From NCBI GenBank assembly GCA_916048095.2, contig OU696572.1, positions 4,793,362 through 4,857,361 of the forward strand: DNA of 64,000 nt. Direction: 5' to 3'. The translations under genes and the position numbers were made by a program. Below the pieces are notes generated by a model. The model ran no database searches, had not been told where the DNA came from, and saw only the letters and a list, made by a program, of their open reading frames with translations. Source of the DNA: Sacculina carcini. Its lineage: Eukaryota; Arthropoda; Thecostraca; Sacculinidae. Below, one piece after another: positions 34,426 through 46,092 of the stretch (the first letter of the stretch is position 1; every line of letters starts with the position of its first letter).

Positions 34426-36260
34426 AGCGAGAACAGACAAACCGCACAACTGACTGCTACTTGGTCTTGTCAATACGAAGGGCAAGACCATTGAAGGGCA
34501 TTGACAAGGAAAACACACAAAATGTCATATCCAAGTATCTCTTCTGGAAACCAACTGACTATGCATCATCTAATTCCAGCTTTCAAAGGATTTCAAATGA
34601 TTCCAGTTTTCCACCTAATGATGTTGGTAGTATCCAATATGGAGATGAACTACTGATGAATTTCAAGAAACACTTTCTGAATCTTGAGGGAAAATCCTGA
34701 TATCTAGCACAACACACGGACACATGTTCCCACGTCTTCCTGATACATGTTTAATTAGTTTGTGTTGGCAGTACATGAATACAGGTTGCATTGTACGATT
34801 TTAGAACTGAAAACTTGTGATGGTGTGAAATACTTGTTCTAAAATATAGAAATTATTCCTAAGCCTAAATAGTCGTTCTAAAAAATTTGTATGCTGCAAA
34901 CGTTGAGCTAAAATAAAAAATGTGTTTTCATAAGTCCTTTAATACTTACCTCAGATTAATAAAAGATTGGTTTTTGGACTTTTCATGACATCTATGATGA
35001 AGTTGCATTTGCAACAAAAACTCGCCTCTGATGAAAGGCGTATATAACATCTTGAGGAATGACGACCGTTATGGCCCCACACGTAATGTCTTTTTATATA
35101 TTTAGTCCAACAAGGTTCTTTGAAAATTTACGATTGTCGAACTCTAAGCTAGGTTGCAGATGCAGTAATGTGCAAACAATTTTATTCCATGCACAATCAA
35201 CGCTTATTGCAGATCCCTTAGGTCTGCATGTTCCTCGAGCTGTGTCCAGGGCTGTTGGCCGCTGGATTACTGCGACAGTGACAAATACTCTTCTGCACAA
35301 AATTGCAATTCAATTCACGGCCAAGCCGAAGCGTCAGCTGCATTTGTGTGCATTTAAAAGTTTCACAACGGCGGCGCATTTGTAGCCGAGCTGGAGTGCG
35401 TCGATCCAATTGTCTCACTTTTGTTCGGTCCATTCATTTGCCAATGCTACATTGGTTGAGGAGCAGTGAAATGCGTGGCCTGCAAACGCTCAATTCGATA
35501 GCTGGGAATAGCGTTGGTTCGATGGCAATTCGCTCACATGAATTCAATTTGACTGCCTAATTGAATTTCTCAGTTATTTGCTGAACATAACGTCGGTGGA
35601 AATTATGGCACGGAATTATAACGGTATATTGGGATTAAACGGTATATTCGGATTAAACGGTATATTCGGATTAAACGATATATTCGGATTAAACGGTATA
35701 TTCGGATTAAACGGTATATTCGGATTAAACGATATATTCGGATTAAAGGTATATTCGGATTAAAGGCATATTCGGATTAAACGGTATATTCGGATTAAAC
35801 GGTATATTCGGATTAAACGGTATATTCGGATTAAACGGTATATTCGGAAAAACTGAAAATAATCACAGATCAAACTAAAACGAAAACTATGACTAAATAT
35901 ATTTAAAATAATTTGATTTTCATCATGTTCAATTCGATTAACTTTTATCCATAGATCTTATTTTAAATTCTTTTATTACATGATGGAAAGAATTCCGCGC
36001 CGTACACAATCTCGCTTTTATAATTTCATGAAATTACACTGTAGTCCTTACAAAAAATATAACATGAATATCAAGTATCAAGAAACGTCATAACAAATAT
36101 AAGAATATTCTGAACATATAAAATATCATAATTGAAAAAAACAAATCTTAATTCAAGCTAAATATTGCGATAGGCGGGATATCACAATGTTTTTCACACC
36201 GGACTGTAGTAGGTATTTAGTGACACTCTAGATCAGTGGGCTTCTAGTGATGGGTTCATA
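34426..36260. repeat. 1.8-kb duplicated segment C, copy 2
   Basis: It differs from 16486-18335 by scattered substitutions, a 12-bp insertion near 34590, the minisatellite length, and a block near 35540-35610 (ttgactgcctaattgaattt...) absent from copy 1. The first open frame is conserved (PLKGIDKENTQNVISKYLFW, 34461-34700) and so is the second (35059-35385). No domain is recognised and the function is unknown. Confidence 0.75.
35625..35852. repeat. 18-bp minisatellite ggattaaacggtatattc, about 12 units
   Basis: Same unit as at 17617-17925 with fewer copies and the same minor variants, including the shortened 'ggattaaaggtatattc' unit. Array length differs between otherwise near-identical flanks. 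Confidence 0.92.
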
Positions 36261-36299
36261 ATTATTAATATTATTATCATTATTAATATTGATATTATT

Positions 36300-36888
36300 A
36301 ATTACTATTAATATGAATCATGTTTTCTTCATATGGGGAAAAATTCCAAAATACGATGTCGAAATCTCCAAAATATGTAATTGAAGTTTCATATAGTATG
36401 TGAATTTTTGACTCGTTTGTAGAGTATTTGCAATATTTAATGTACCCAGTGACGTTTCATTGGGGAGCCACCCTTAGAGAGGCGAAATTTTTTAGTACGT
36501 GGCGAAAGTTCTATCTTGATTTGGCCCTTCCAAATATAGCCTATATGATATATATAGGTAATATAGTGGTTCCGTCTGAGATATTTGTCTTAAGGCGCAA
36601 TAATCTCGGGATTCAGTTGGGCATCTATGTCTGGGTTTGATATTTTTCGAGTGAGCCGACAATTTTTTGTGTCGCTCAAGTTACGACGTCTTACGTTTTT
36701 CTCACATGCAACACAAAACATGCTTTTAAGATCAGACATGTTTTTTGAGAAAGTTTTCCGTATTCAATTCCTTCAACCACTCTCAGTGTAACAACACAGA
36801 CGCCATTTTAGCAATTTGTGTTGAGTAAATGGGATTAATCTTTTGTGAGTATTTTCCGAAAATGCAATTATGAAGTGTATGTATGTAC
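36300..36888. repeat. family H repeat, copy 1 (left part)
   Basis: Shared with 39470-40140: 'ccaaaatatgt' repeats, 'ggaggcgaaatttttgtagt'-like sequence, 'tttttctcacatgcaac', 'aattccttcaacc' and 'ccattttagcaatttgt'. A short frame at 36428-36640 is not conserved as protein. The class is unknown. Confidence 0.6.
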
Positions 36889-38013
36889 CAGTGGTTGCCG
36901 CGTGCGATAAATATGAGCGATAAACGATAAATGATCATTATAGCTGAAGTCGAACTTTTTATCGTATATAGTTTATCTAATTTTTTTATATAATTATCGC
37001 TCATTAACGTATCGCTAGTCCCAAAAATGAGGAACGATAAACGATAAGTTCAAAATATTTTTGTAAAAATTAACAGATGTGCACGGCGGTAATAGTCACA
37101 ACAGCCCGCCTGACGTTTCCAGACCAGTTCAAACTGAGAGTATATATAGGGTAGAGACTAGAAGGATCAACACTGGATTGCAAGTGAATCCTGAAAAACT
37201 TCAAATGAGAGATGCCAAGTGTGTGTGTAACTGGCCAATTACATTATTACTCACAGCTGCGGTGCGCCAGTCTCGCTGAAGTTCTCGAGTTTGGAGAGTG
37301 TGTGACGCTCTCTCCCATGCGCCTTGACCCACCCCAACCATGGCCCCTTTATGTTGAAGCATGTGGCCCCTGCCCTTGAAGAAGACATCAAGGAGAGGTT
37401 CATCGGGAAGATCATCATCTCCATGACATCAACACCTGACTGTGGCAGATCCAGAGTGAAATTTCGGGAGGGGTGTCCCACTGTCCTGGAGAGTCCCACT
37501 GTCACGGAGGAGGATGGCCAAGCATTGAGGAGCTGCTAAAGAAGGAGGTGGACACCTGGGCTAGTAGCAAGGTGGCAGAGGTGATGTGCTCAGACCCAAG
37601 CGTGCATGCATGGCCAGCGAGAGGTTAGAGAAGCTGGTCTTCACCAAGGGAAGCATGCAGCCCTTGTATGCTGTCTTGAGGAGGGAGAGTCTGAGTCAGA
37701 GAAACTGATGTGGAATAGAACTTGTATGCCATAGATTGGTTCCAGTGACAGTTTTTGTCTAGTTTCGTTAATTTTCACTGCGGAAAAATAGTTTATATGA
37801 TTTTTAAAAATATTGCAACTAAATAATGTACTTATCGTTTATCGTGTTTGTTATCGCAAGTTGACATCTTTTATCGTTATCGTTTTATCGTATAACGCCT
37901 ATCACAGGCTGGGTTTGGAAATTTTTTATCGTTTATGGTTTATCGCAGCTTGGGGAAAATTTTCGTTTCATCGTTATGGCAAGTTAGAAAAAAGGTTATC
38001 GTAGAAACCACTG
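36889..38013. mobile_element. hAT-L element with CGATAA-rich ends
   Basis: Inverted ends CAGTGGTTGCCGCG and ...GAAACCACTG, flanked by gtatgtac (36881-36888) and gtatgcgc (38014-38021), an 8-bp duplication with two transitions. The uninterrupted family H copy near 40125-40150 shows the empty site region. Both subterminal zones carry multiple 'cgataaacgataa' motifs in opposite orientation. A GC-richer core (37080-37720) reads partly open (APVSLKFSSLE, ACMASERLEKLVFTKGSMQP), but I do not recognise it. The core may be captured or a decayed coding region. Confidence 0.75.
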
Positions 38014-38235
38014 GTATGCGCAATCCTACATTTCCTTATGTCATGTGCTACATGTATCTAGCTTGGAGCGATTTGATATGCATAACAAGCTATTGCATAC
38101 CATCTGAATCTACCTGCCGCGCTGTCACGCCACTTAAGCCATTCTCAGATGGTTCTCAACTTGGGATATAGTCATTAAACAACTTCTGATCAGACATATT
38201 TTAAAGGTATGGAGAAAGTGAACAATGCTCACACA
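38014..38235. repeat. family H repeat, copy 1 (right part)
   Basis: It resumes after hAT-L with 'agcttggagcgatttgatat', 'gcataacaagctattgcat' and 'gccgcgctgtcac', collinear with 40168-40245. Confidence 0.55.
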
Positions 38236-38365
38236 TGCATTTTAATTATTTACCTTGGTCTTACGAATGTTCTCCTGTGGGCACATTTGTAAGTGACTAA
38301 GTGTTCGGGATGTTTCGAAGTGATAGAGTGTGTGAGCGTTTCTGTGTTGGAGTGCGTGCGAAAAC

Positions 38366-38581
38366 ATGAATCGTGATACTCTGAAAATTCTTCTAGATTC
38401 TCTACAAGCTGCCTGTAGAGAGGCTATGAAATGTGGCAGTGCTGTACTGAATGCTCGCGTCAATTCCTTGGAAGAAACGGTCTCCGAATTTCGGGAAATA
38501 TTTGAGTTTTCCCGGAAGGGTTTTGTGAACGCAAGGCTGAAGGCAAAATGCCATATCATCAGATATGGGAGGATAAGATGA
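38366..38581 (+). CDS. hypothetical 71-residue frame, helix-prone
   Basis: An ATG frame MNRDTLKILLDSLQAACREA continues with RVNSLEETVSEFREIFEFSR and ends RYGRIR. It has heptad-like leucine and charge spacing that suggests a helical or coiled-coil segment, and codon use unlike the AT-rich surroundings. In the adjacent frame the sequence stays open and similar in character (MIEQQKHMIVLFDNLIAFYE, 38579-38655). It could be a relic of a transposon-encoded protein. No homologue is recognised. Confidence 0.3.
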   Translation: MNRDTLKILLDSLQAACREAMKCGSAVLNARVNSLEETVSEFREIFEFSRKGFVNARLKAKCHIIRYGRIR

Positions 38582-39158
38582 TGATTGAACAGCAGAAACA
38601 TATGATCGTGTTATTTGACAATTTAATCGCGTTCTACGAGTCTGGTGTACCCCATTAGCAACAAATATACGATAGTTATCAGCAGAATGGTGTCATCGGT
38701 ATAACATATTTTCTGGCGTAAATTCTACTGTACGGGCCAAGAGAAAACTGTTGAAACCATGTCCTTCTCACAAGCAGCCAATCAAAAGAATAATGTAAGT
38801 AAAATTTTATTTGTCTTTCGATTTGAGTTTTTATTTGTGCATGCGGGAAATTATTATGATATGGGGTCATGTGGGTTACGTAGAACGGAGACAATCTACT
38901 GTGTCAATCCCAATGACAATTCCTTGGCTTGCTCTTGAATATTCGCTAAGCTGCAATGATTTAATAGAACTCTTTTCAGCTTTAGGAATGCGGGTGTCAA
39001 ACCTGAAATATTTCGTTGTTCTCAGATTTTCACATGTAAACATCCATCAAACGAAAACCAAATGCGGTTGCATTTGTAAAAACAACCACAATTTCTTTAG
39101 AAGGGTGTTTTGTCTATGTTCCATTATCATATACAATACGTCAATTCTTCTACATCAG

Positions 39159-39368
39159 GTCTACTTTAACGACAGTCACGTGGTGAGGGGTATTGAGATG
39201 GCCGGCGTAATGTCCGCAGCAACATCCGGCACCACTGGCCATGAACATTTCGTGGTTGAGTCGCGATATATCGGCGCTTACACGTTTCGCTATTCGTCGG
39301 ACGGTGTTCACTGGAGTTGGCTGAGCGACGCGAACGGACGCGCTCTGAAACTGACGGCCAATTCGGAG
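39159..39368 (+). CDS. hemocytin/SCO-spondin-like protein, exon c (F5/8C domain 2, middle)
   Basis: VYFNDSHVVRGIEMAGVMSA, then EHFVVESRYIGAYTFRYSSD and GVHWSWLSDANGRALKLTAN form the centre of a second F5/8C domain (family: QVDLxxxxxVxGIxTQG...VxxYxLxYSxDGxxWxxxxDxxGxxxxFxxN). The acceptor cttctacatcag/GTC has a good pyrimidine tract. The donor TCGGAG/gtcaga is weaker than consensus. Both boundaries are phase 0 and the length is 70 codons, so it fits between exons b and d without frameshift. The 8.0-kb intron before it holds a repeat protein relic, LINE-A, segment C and hAT-L. Confidence 0.85.
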
Positions 39369-39469
39369 GTCAGACCCACTGCACACCGTTGATCATAGAC
39401 ACAAACAATTTTATTCGCCACTAGAAATTATTATAAGTGGAGTTGGGAATTATATGTGATAATTTTTGG

Positions 39470-40330
39470 CGTTTATGTTTTTGTTATGTGACGAAAAATG
39501 CCAAAATATGTTGTCAAAAACCCCAAAATATGTTGTTCAATTCATATATATTATTTGAATTTTGGACAGTTTCGTAGATTATTTGCAATTTAGCATGCCT
39601 CTAACGACATTCTATTGGGAAGCAATCTTTAGGGAGGCGAAATTTTTGTAGTGCGTGGGGAAAGTTTACCTTGATTGGGCCCTTTCGATAAGGTAGGGGT
39701 GCAGTGGCGGCGCCAGGATTTCTCGGGTGGTGGCTGAAGTGTGCTAAGGAAAAAGATGTGGGGCTCCGCGAAACTTGAGCAACTGCGCTCGAGATGTTCA
39801 TGTTAGGGTGTCATTTTGGAATGCTGCTTCGAAGTGCAATAGTCCCAATGATTCGATTCTACATGGACACTTTTATGTAACGTTTATCGAGTCAGCAGCC
39901 GATTTGTTGTTTTGCCCGAGCTGCGACTTGTGACCAGCGGACATGTTTTTCTCACATGCAACGCAACACATGCTGCTCCCATCAGACATGTATTCCTGGG
40001 AATATTCGACTTCAGATTGAATTCCTTCAACCTTTTTGAGCGTAACAATACCAATTGGCAAAAAACATCATTTTAGCAATTTGTATTGAATATTTTCAGA
40101 AAAAATAAATAGTAAGTACATGCATGTATAACCCTTCATTCCCAAAAAAACAATGCCGCGTGCACTTAGCTTGGAGCGAGTTTATTTGCATAGCGAGTTA
40201 TTTCAGACCCTCTGAAACTCTTTGCCACGCTGTCGCACATATTAATCTATCAGGAACGTTGCTGTATATCCATTGTTAGCGTTTTCGGCGTTGATATTGT
40301 ACCTAAATGCAGTGTTGGAGTGTATCATCA
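39470..40330. repeat. family H repeat, copy 2
   Basis: Collinear with 36310-36888 plus 38014-38235 but without hAT-L. It is interrupted at 39702-39800 by a truncated family F element. It gives the unoccupied target for hAT-L near 40130. Confidence 0.6.
39702..39800. mobile_element. truncated family F hAT MITE
   Basis: Starts 'cagtggcggcgccaggattt' as in the intact family member, then 'ggtggctgaag' and 'gctaaggaaaaa', and loses homology near 39800. No right terminus. Confidence 0.6.
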
Positions 40331-40915
40331 CATGCTAAATCCGTGATCTGTTAAATTACAAGTATCAATATAATGAACAATGATTAATTCCAGGCGCAAC
40401 CTATAAAACTATATATTTGGGCAAAATTGTTCAGTGAGAATGGTTTTTTATGTTTTTTTCTCAAAATGGCATTTCATGTGAAAAAATAGTTGTATGTGAT
40501 CACATAAAAGGCCCAACTCTAATTATGAGTCAGAGCGCTGATAACACAAGTCGATTGAACTTAACATAAATTTATCCGTTCTATATTAAATGTAAACACA
40601 AAGTTTTACACGAAGGTCTGAGCTTTAGTGATGTATGGACAGACACAGGTGGTAGTAACCGTTAGCTGCACTAAATGTACGATTAATGCAGCTAGTAAAT
40701 CATAGCTGGTGTAAGAGTTCGAACACGGGACCAATTTCTAGTCAAAACGACAGTAAGGTTGGCGTTATTCTAACACCAACAACGACGCTTATCTACTATA
40801 GCACAAAAGTACTGGCAAAGACATGCACTTGTGTGCTATAGTAGACATGTAAGAAAAGCGCAATTAGAAAATAAAGTTTTCACAGGTTCAGGACTGATGT
40901 GAAATTGTTGTGGTT

Positions 40916-41258
40916 CAGTGGCGGCGTGAGGGGGGGGGGGGGGGGGGGTGTTGTGGGTGCTGGAGCCCCCAAAAAATATGTCGAACCCCCCTAAGCCCCC
41001 CCCCCAAATCATAATCATGGCCAGAACAATTTCTTACCACTGTAAATTAAGTCCTGTAAATTGGGTTCAAGATCGAGCACTAAAATCAGTGTGCCCCAGT
41101 CCCTTATTATAATATTATATAGTCAGCGTTCGAGTGTAGTTATTCATGTTTCGCCAAGCCCCCTCCACTTTTTCCTTAGCCCCGCAACTTTTTCTTTAGC
41201 CCCCTTCCCCTCAGCCCCTCCCCCCCCCCCCATCGGAAATATCCTGGCGCCGCCACTG
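40916..41258. mobile_element. family F hAT MITE, intact (343 bp)
   Basis: Inverted ends CAGTGGCGGCG and CGCCGCCACTG with the perfect 8-bp duplication TTGTGGTT (40908-40915 and 41259-41266). The interior is rich in G or C homopolymers (an 18-base G run near 40929-40948). Non-autonomous; no coding. Confidence 0.88.
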
Positions 41259-41266
41259 TTGTGGTT

Positions 41267-42320
41267 GTATACGGAGATCACGCGCTTTCGAACAAGTTTT
41301 GCTTGTATATAATAATTGTATGGGAGTCGGCTTAGTCTCGTACGACTCGACTATGATTGTACTCGACTACCAGCCGTTAAGGTGAAGCTTGGCCAGAAAA
41401 TCAATGTAAGTGTACGTTGCAATGGGATAGAAGCTTAACGATAATACAGAAAATAGAAGAAGGCATAGGATAGGAAAGACGTCTATTTTCGGGAACCACA
41501 ACCACTCGCATTGGAGAGAATGTAACCATAGGAGTAGATGTAAGCATTGGAGTAGATATAACTATTGTATAAATTGTAGAAATGAATTTATTATTATTCG
41601 ATACATGCGAGATGTGTTAGCAATGGTCATGCCATTATACTTTGTGCTATTGTACCAGCTTACTATAGGCGCTATGTTTGAAACACGAAACACGAACCCA
41701 AATAACAGAAGATACAGAAGAGAGGAAGAATCGTGTCATGATTTATATAAACTCGGTCAGTGTGTGACACGAGCCAATAAGAGACCACGCTAGAACATAC
41801 AAAGATGTTAACATCCAGAACAATAAGATATATTGATAATATAGCTTACACTGTACAGGAGCGATGCGCAGCGTATCCATACAGATCAACGTTGGCGTGG
41901 TAACTGCGTGTATTCTCAGACAAAACTAACTCATAAGCTTTACATGACGTGGCATGACCTAGGTCGTGCCACGTCATGTCACATGCACTCGAATATATTT
42001 ATGTAAAAAAGATACATTGGCAAAAAGGAATATAATAAATATTACAAAAATAATATAAATTAACAAAAGCTTATCTAAAATGATCAACTTACCAAGACAA
42101 TACACAAACAAACAAGGCGGTACAATTCCAACGCAGAAAAATCAAAATAAGGTAACGCAGAAATTACGGGAAAACAAAACCTAGATCAATGACAGCCATA
42201 ATAAATATAACAAATAGAATAAACTAAAGTTTGGAAATTATACAAAAAGCAATACAACACCTTGTGCACACACGTAGGTATAATCGCAGCAAGAACTGTT
42301 CTCAATCACGAGATATATTA
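41267..42320. other. intronic stretch, possible gypsy flank
   Basis: It precedes the minus-strand gypsy relic's 3' side and might contain its LTR, but I could not pair it with a second LTR. It contains 'gtcggcttagtctcgtacga' (41322-41341), related to 30452. No gene was recognised. Confidence 0.4.
41942..41979. other. 38-bp near-perfect palindrome
   Basis: The arm acatgacgtggcatgacct pairs with aggtcgtgccacgtcatgt at 18 of 19 positions with no spacer. It contains TGACGT/ACGTCA and CACGTC-type cores in both arms. Confidence 0.85.
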
Positions 42321-42328
42321 ACACAAAC

Positions 42329-44985
42329 TCACAATGCAGAACATTCCAACCATAAAAACCATGAGCGTGACGAGGATAATTGTTCCACCTCAAAATGAAA
42401 CATCAAACACCGTACGGTCATAAAACATTTGAACCACGTCTTTAATGTCCGGTTGAGGCTTTCGATGGCCCCGTTCGACTGAGACCAATAGGCTGGACAG
42501 TGGTGATGAGTGATGTTCCTCTGATTGAGGTACGTTTCCATCTTTGTGCTCACCAAATGTCGACAATTGTTATCGATTGTCTGTTACCGATCCGTCTGGG
42601 CACACTTCCCTCAACCACATGTTACTTAGCAAACGGGTGATGTCACTGGTCTCAATGGTCTTAAAAACCAATTTCCACCCAATTAGAGAAATAATATATT
42701 AACGGCATGATGTAGCGATACTGAGGTGGACTCCGCGAAAGGGACCAACAAGTGAATATGCAACCCGAATTTGGACCACCTTTGTTCTGAATATTCTACT
42801 GGTTATAGTTGTGCAGGTGTGGCACGATTGTAGTTCACCTTGTCGCTTGACTAGCACTGAAGGCAGTTGGTGACCGTCTTCTGTGCATCACCACTTATTC
42901 CCGGCCAACACGCCACACAGCTTAGAAAATGTAGAGTCTTGACAATGCCATCGTACAACAATTGTGGTAACAATGTCATTGAGCTCGTTGTAGATAGGAT
43001 GTAGCCGCTTCGGTATCATAATCTGGTGTTCTGCACGCACTACCATGTCGTCCATTATTGACACTTTGTTTTCTATGTAAAAAGGAACGTATCAGCTTAC
43101 TCAATAACTTTGCTCTTTTCGGAAATCCCTTCACTATCACCTGTCTTAGCTCAAGAAGCTGTACGTCTTGTCATGACGCTTTTGAGTTATTCGCGACTGA
43201 CCACTGACTTCTCCGCTAAAAAAGCAATCACTTAGTCAGTGTCTGTCATCACCTCACCGATGTCGTCTAGCGAGACTGGGAGCCTAGACAGGCATATGTT
43301 TAAGGTATGTTGGTGTATGACATGTACTTGACACTGTATAAATGATGAATCAACTGAGACAGCAAGACTAGACAGCTCCTAGCAATCTTTGTATCTGTAC
43401 GACAACTGAATTTAGCCGATAGTATTGTCAACAATGCTGAGTGATTCGACCTTTGCTTGAATGAACGAAAAGTTAAGGTTAGGTAAGGTAAGTTTACCCG
43501 AAAAGATAAACTTGCCATTTTTCTACAACAATGACAGCTGCCAATTGTTCTCTGTCTGCATCTGAGTATCGTTTCTCGTAGTCTGAAAACCTGTAGCTCC
43601 AAAATGATATTATGTGATCTTGACCTGACTAATCCATTTGGGACAACACAGCTCCTGGGCCGGTTTCGCATGCGTCTGTTAGTACCTCTGTGGAGTGGTT
43701 AGCATTGAGCTGCTTCAAAGGTCGAGCGGCAGCAACATTGTCACGCGCATCGGTATGAACAGTGCTTTAATCGAATGTGCTGCCTTTTTTTGGAAAAGTG
43801 AATAGCGGATCAGCAACATTGGCATACTTTGGTATAAATTCATCGAGACAACCGCACAGACCCAAATAACTTCGAAATTCTGCTGCAGTTGTCGGTGTCG
43901 GCGCTTAGAGACTCGCACAACTAAGAGATGGTCATTTGAAGGGAGCACGCCTACCTCTGTGATACAAAATTGACAGGATCTCAACTCTGGTTGTGGGTAG
44001 CTGCAAATGTTGTGGTTCAGCGTGATGTGGGCCTCCTACAACTTGTCATGGATTTTACGGATCGTACCACAGATCATAATGTCGCTCATGTAATGGACAC
44101 AGCCCTTTTCATCTCTCAGAACGTCGTCCAGCATCTTTCGGAACGCTGCACCTGCCAAGGCGTGTCCTAATATTACGCGATTATATTGGTAGAGACCTTC
44201 GCGAGTTACACACGCTGTCACATGACGCAAAATGGGTTGCAGCTGTAGATGGTGATATGCCGACTTCACATCTAGCTTATTGATGACTCAGCCTTGTAGC
44301 TTGTTAATATGCTCAGTCATAGTGGTAATCGGGTGCACCTCCGTTACGATCTATCTGTTCGCTCCTCTAAAGTCAACACATAGTCGAATTCCACCGTTTT
44401 TTCTTAATGACGATTTACCCATTCTGAAACGTCGATTCGTTCATTGACGCTGGTATCGAATAGTCGTCTCAGCTCTCGTCTCAGCCGTCATATCAGCTGT
44501 CACAGAGAGCGGAAATTGGTGCAGAGTGAATGAAGTCGGCTTCGCATCAGGTTTCAATTATATTTTGTAGCAGTAACCCTTGATAGTAGCGAGTGACTGT
44601 TTCTTGACACCTGGATCCTCGCTCACCTTGGCGATGGTGCCGTCCTGCATGATAATGGTGAGACCCATGCCAGACAATGTCGGCAATCCCAGCAGCGCCT
44701 CTGCTCCCGGCATGCTGATTATGTAGAAATTCACTGCTGCAGATTTGTCTCCGACAGTTACGGTAGTGGCGAGAGTCCATATTATGTGAAAAGATAGGCG
44801 TCCTACGCCCACTAGACGTGTTTCAGTAGGCTCCATCAAATCCAGTTTAGATTGAGCCTTCGACAATGGCAAGCTCACCATAGAAACTCCATCGCCGGTG
44901 TTAATCTGCTCGGTTAGACTTGCGTTCTTGCCGTTTCCCACCCTGACTTGCGCTTGGACTTGCGCTTGCGCTCTATTCGCAGGAG
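42329..44985 (-). pseudogene. Ty3/gypsy pol relic
   Basis: On the minus strand the domains follow gypsy order. A protease-like segment (AAVNFYIISMPGAEALLGLP, about 44650-44750) comes first, then reverse transcriptase. The latter includes 'KNGGIRLCVDFRGANR' near 44370-44400, then MKSAYHHLQLQP and the catalytic-site variant YMSDIMI in place of YxDD (44036-44269). RNase H follows (TDACETGPGAVLSQMD, then FSDYEKRYSDADREQLAAV, about 43540-43650), and finally the integrase tail (MVSTKMETYLNQRN, AYWSQSNGAIESLNRTLK, 42440-42556). Numerous stops and frameshifts occur, and the Asp of the RT site is changed in the first position. No LTRs were identified. The relic lies in the intron between exons c and d. 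Confidence 0.85.
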
Positions 44986-44989
44986 ATGG

Positions 44990-45115
44990 AATTACAGCCA
45001 TCAAGGTGATCTGATCAGCATATAAACATGTAGGGTTGCGTGTGGTTATGTACAGATCAGCGATGTGAATATTGAACAAAATTGAACCAATGCTTATCTG
45101 TGGGACTCCGGATAT
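44990..45115 (-). pseudogene. LINE reverse-transcriptase fragment fused to gypsy
   Basis: The minus-strand sequence reads SGVPQISIGSILFNIHIADL, then TRNPTCLYADQITLMAV. This is the conserved SGVPQGSVLGPxLFNIYIxDL...YADDxxLM of non-LTR retrotransposons, with the second catalytic Asp changed (YADQ). The frame runs without a stop into the gypsy protease region at about 44985, making a chimeric 173-codon frame. Confidence 0.75.
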
Positions 45116-45339
45116 AATGTGGTTTCATCTACTATAGGACCCATCAACGGCCCACACGTAAGCGACTGGATATATTTTTTATATTTAATTATTGATGCAA
45201 AACACTCAGCTAGCTGCCACCGATTTCAATGTTTTCCATTTTTAATTAAAAACTTAGGGCAAATAACAGCCAGGGGATATTAGCACGCTTGAAAATATGG
45301 TATTCTAAACATAATATTAATATTTGAATGGTATTACAA

Positions 45340-45428
45340 AATTTGTTTTCAGGTAAATTTTATCAAACACATTCAAATATGGTCTGCGGGCCGGATCAGG
45401 TCCGCGGGCCCTCGTTTGCCCACTCCTG
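45340..45428. mobile_element. hAT-like terminus
   Basis: The right end reads inward CAGGAGTGGGCAAACGAGGG followed by CCCGCGGACCTGATCC. This is typical of hAT (Charlie-like) ends. The partner end and target duplication were not found. Confidence 0.45.
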
Positions 45429-45635
45429 GTCTAGCATATCACAATATGGGATTGCTCTTGGAGTTATATACAGAAAAAACACAGATAAAGGATAATTTAT
45501 TTGTACATATCATTTTATTTTTAGTATTCAGTTTCCTTTTTGTGTTTACATAATTAATATCTGATATATTTCTTCATTACATTTCGCCGTGTGGCCTAGT
45601 CAAATTAATTTCTGTGCTATCGAATTGTCATACAG

Positions 45636-45783
45636 AGTCGACCGTTGTCTAGTGTCATGTCTGTGCTGACTACCCCTGTATCGGCGCGCTTCATCCAGAT
45701 TCATCCCCAGTCGTGGTCTCCTCACGGTATCGGTGCCGCCTGGTTGTTTATCGGCTGTCGAGATATCAACAGCTCGTTGCAAG
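45636..45783 (+). CDS. hemocytin/SCO-spondin-like protein, exon d (end of F5/8C domain 2)
   Basis: SRPLSSVMSVLTTPVSARFI and QIHPQSWSPHGIGAAWLFIG close the second F5/8C domain (family: FxxPxxARYIRIxPxxWxxxIxLRxExxGC, here ending FIGC). The acceptor is tgtcatacag/AGT, phase 0, matching exon c. The donor is CTGCAAG-type (TTGCAAG/gtgatg), phase 1, matching the next exon at 60396, where the split codon becomes G|AT (Asp). A 21-bp minisatellite starts about 55 bp into the following 14.6-kb intron. Confidence 0.85.
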
Positions 45784-45844
45784 GTGATGCAGGCCACTTG
45801 CACCCGACAGGAAACACGCAAACACTGATATAATGACCCTAGGC

Positions 45845-46092
45845 GTGACATACAGATATGACATACAGATATACACATGCGACATACAGATATACACATG
45901 TGACATACAGATATACACATGTGACATACAGATATACACATGTGACATACAGATATACACATGTGACATACAGATATACACATTTGACATACAGATATAC
46001 ACATGTGACATACAGATATACACATGTGACATACAGATATACACATGTGACATACAGATATACACATGTGACATACAGATATACACATTGCA
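45845..46092. repeat. 21-bp minisatellite, about 11-12 units
   Basis: Direct tandem of 'gacatacagatatacacatg' plus one base, with rare variants (gcgac, tttgac). The multiple-of-three length gives open frames in several readings on both strands, none considered coding. Confidence 0.92.
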
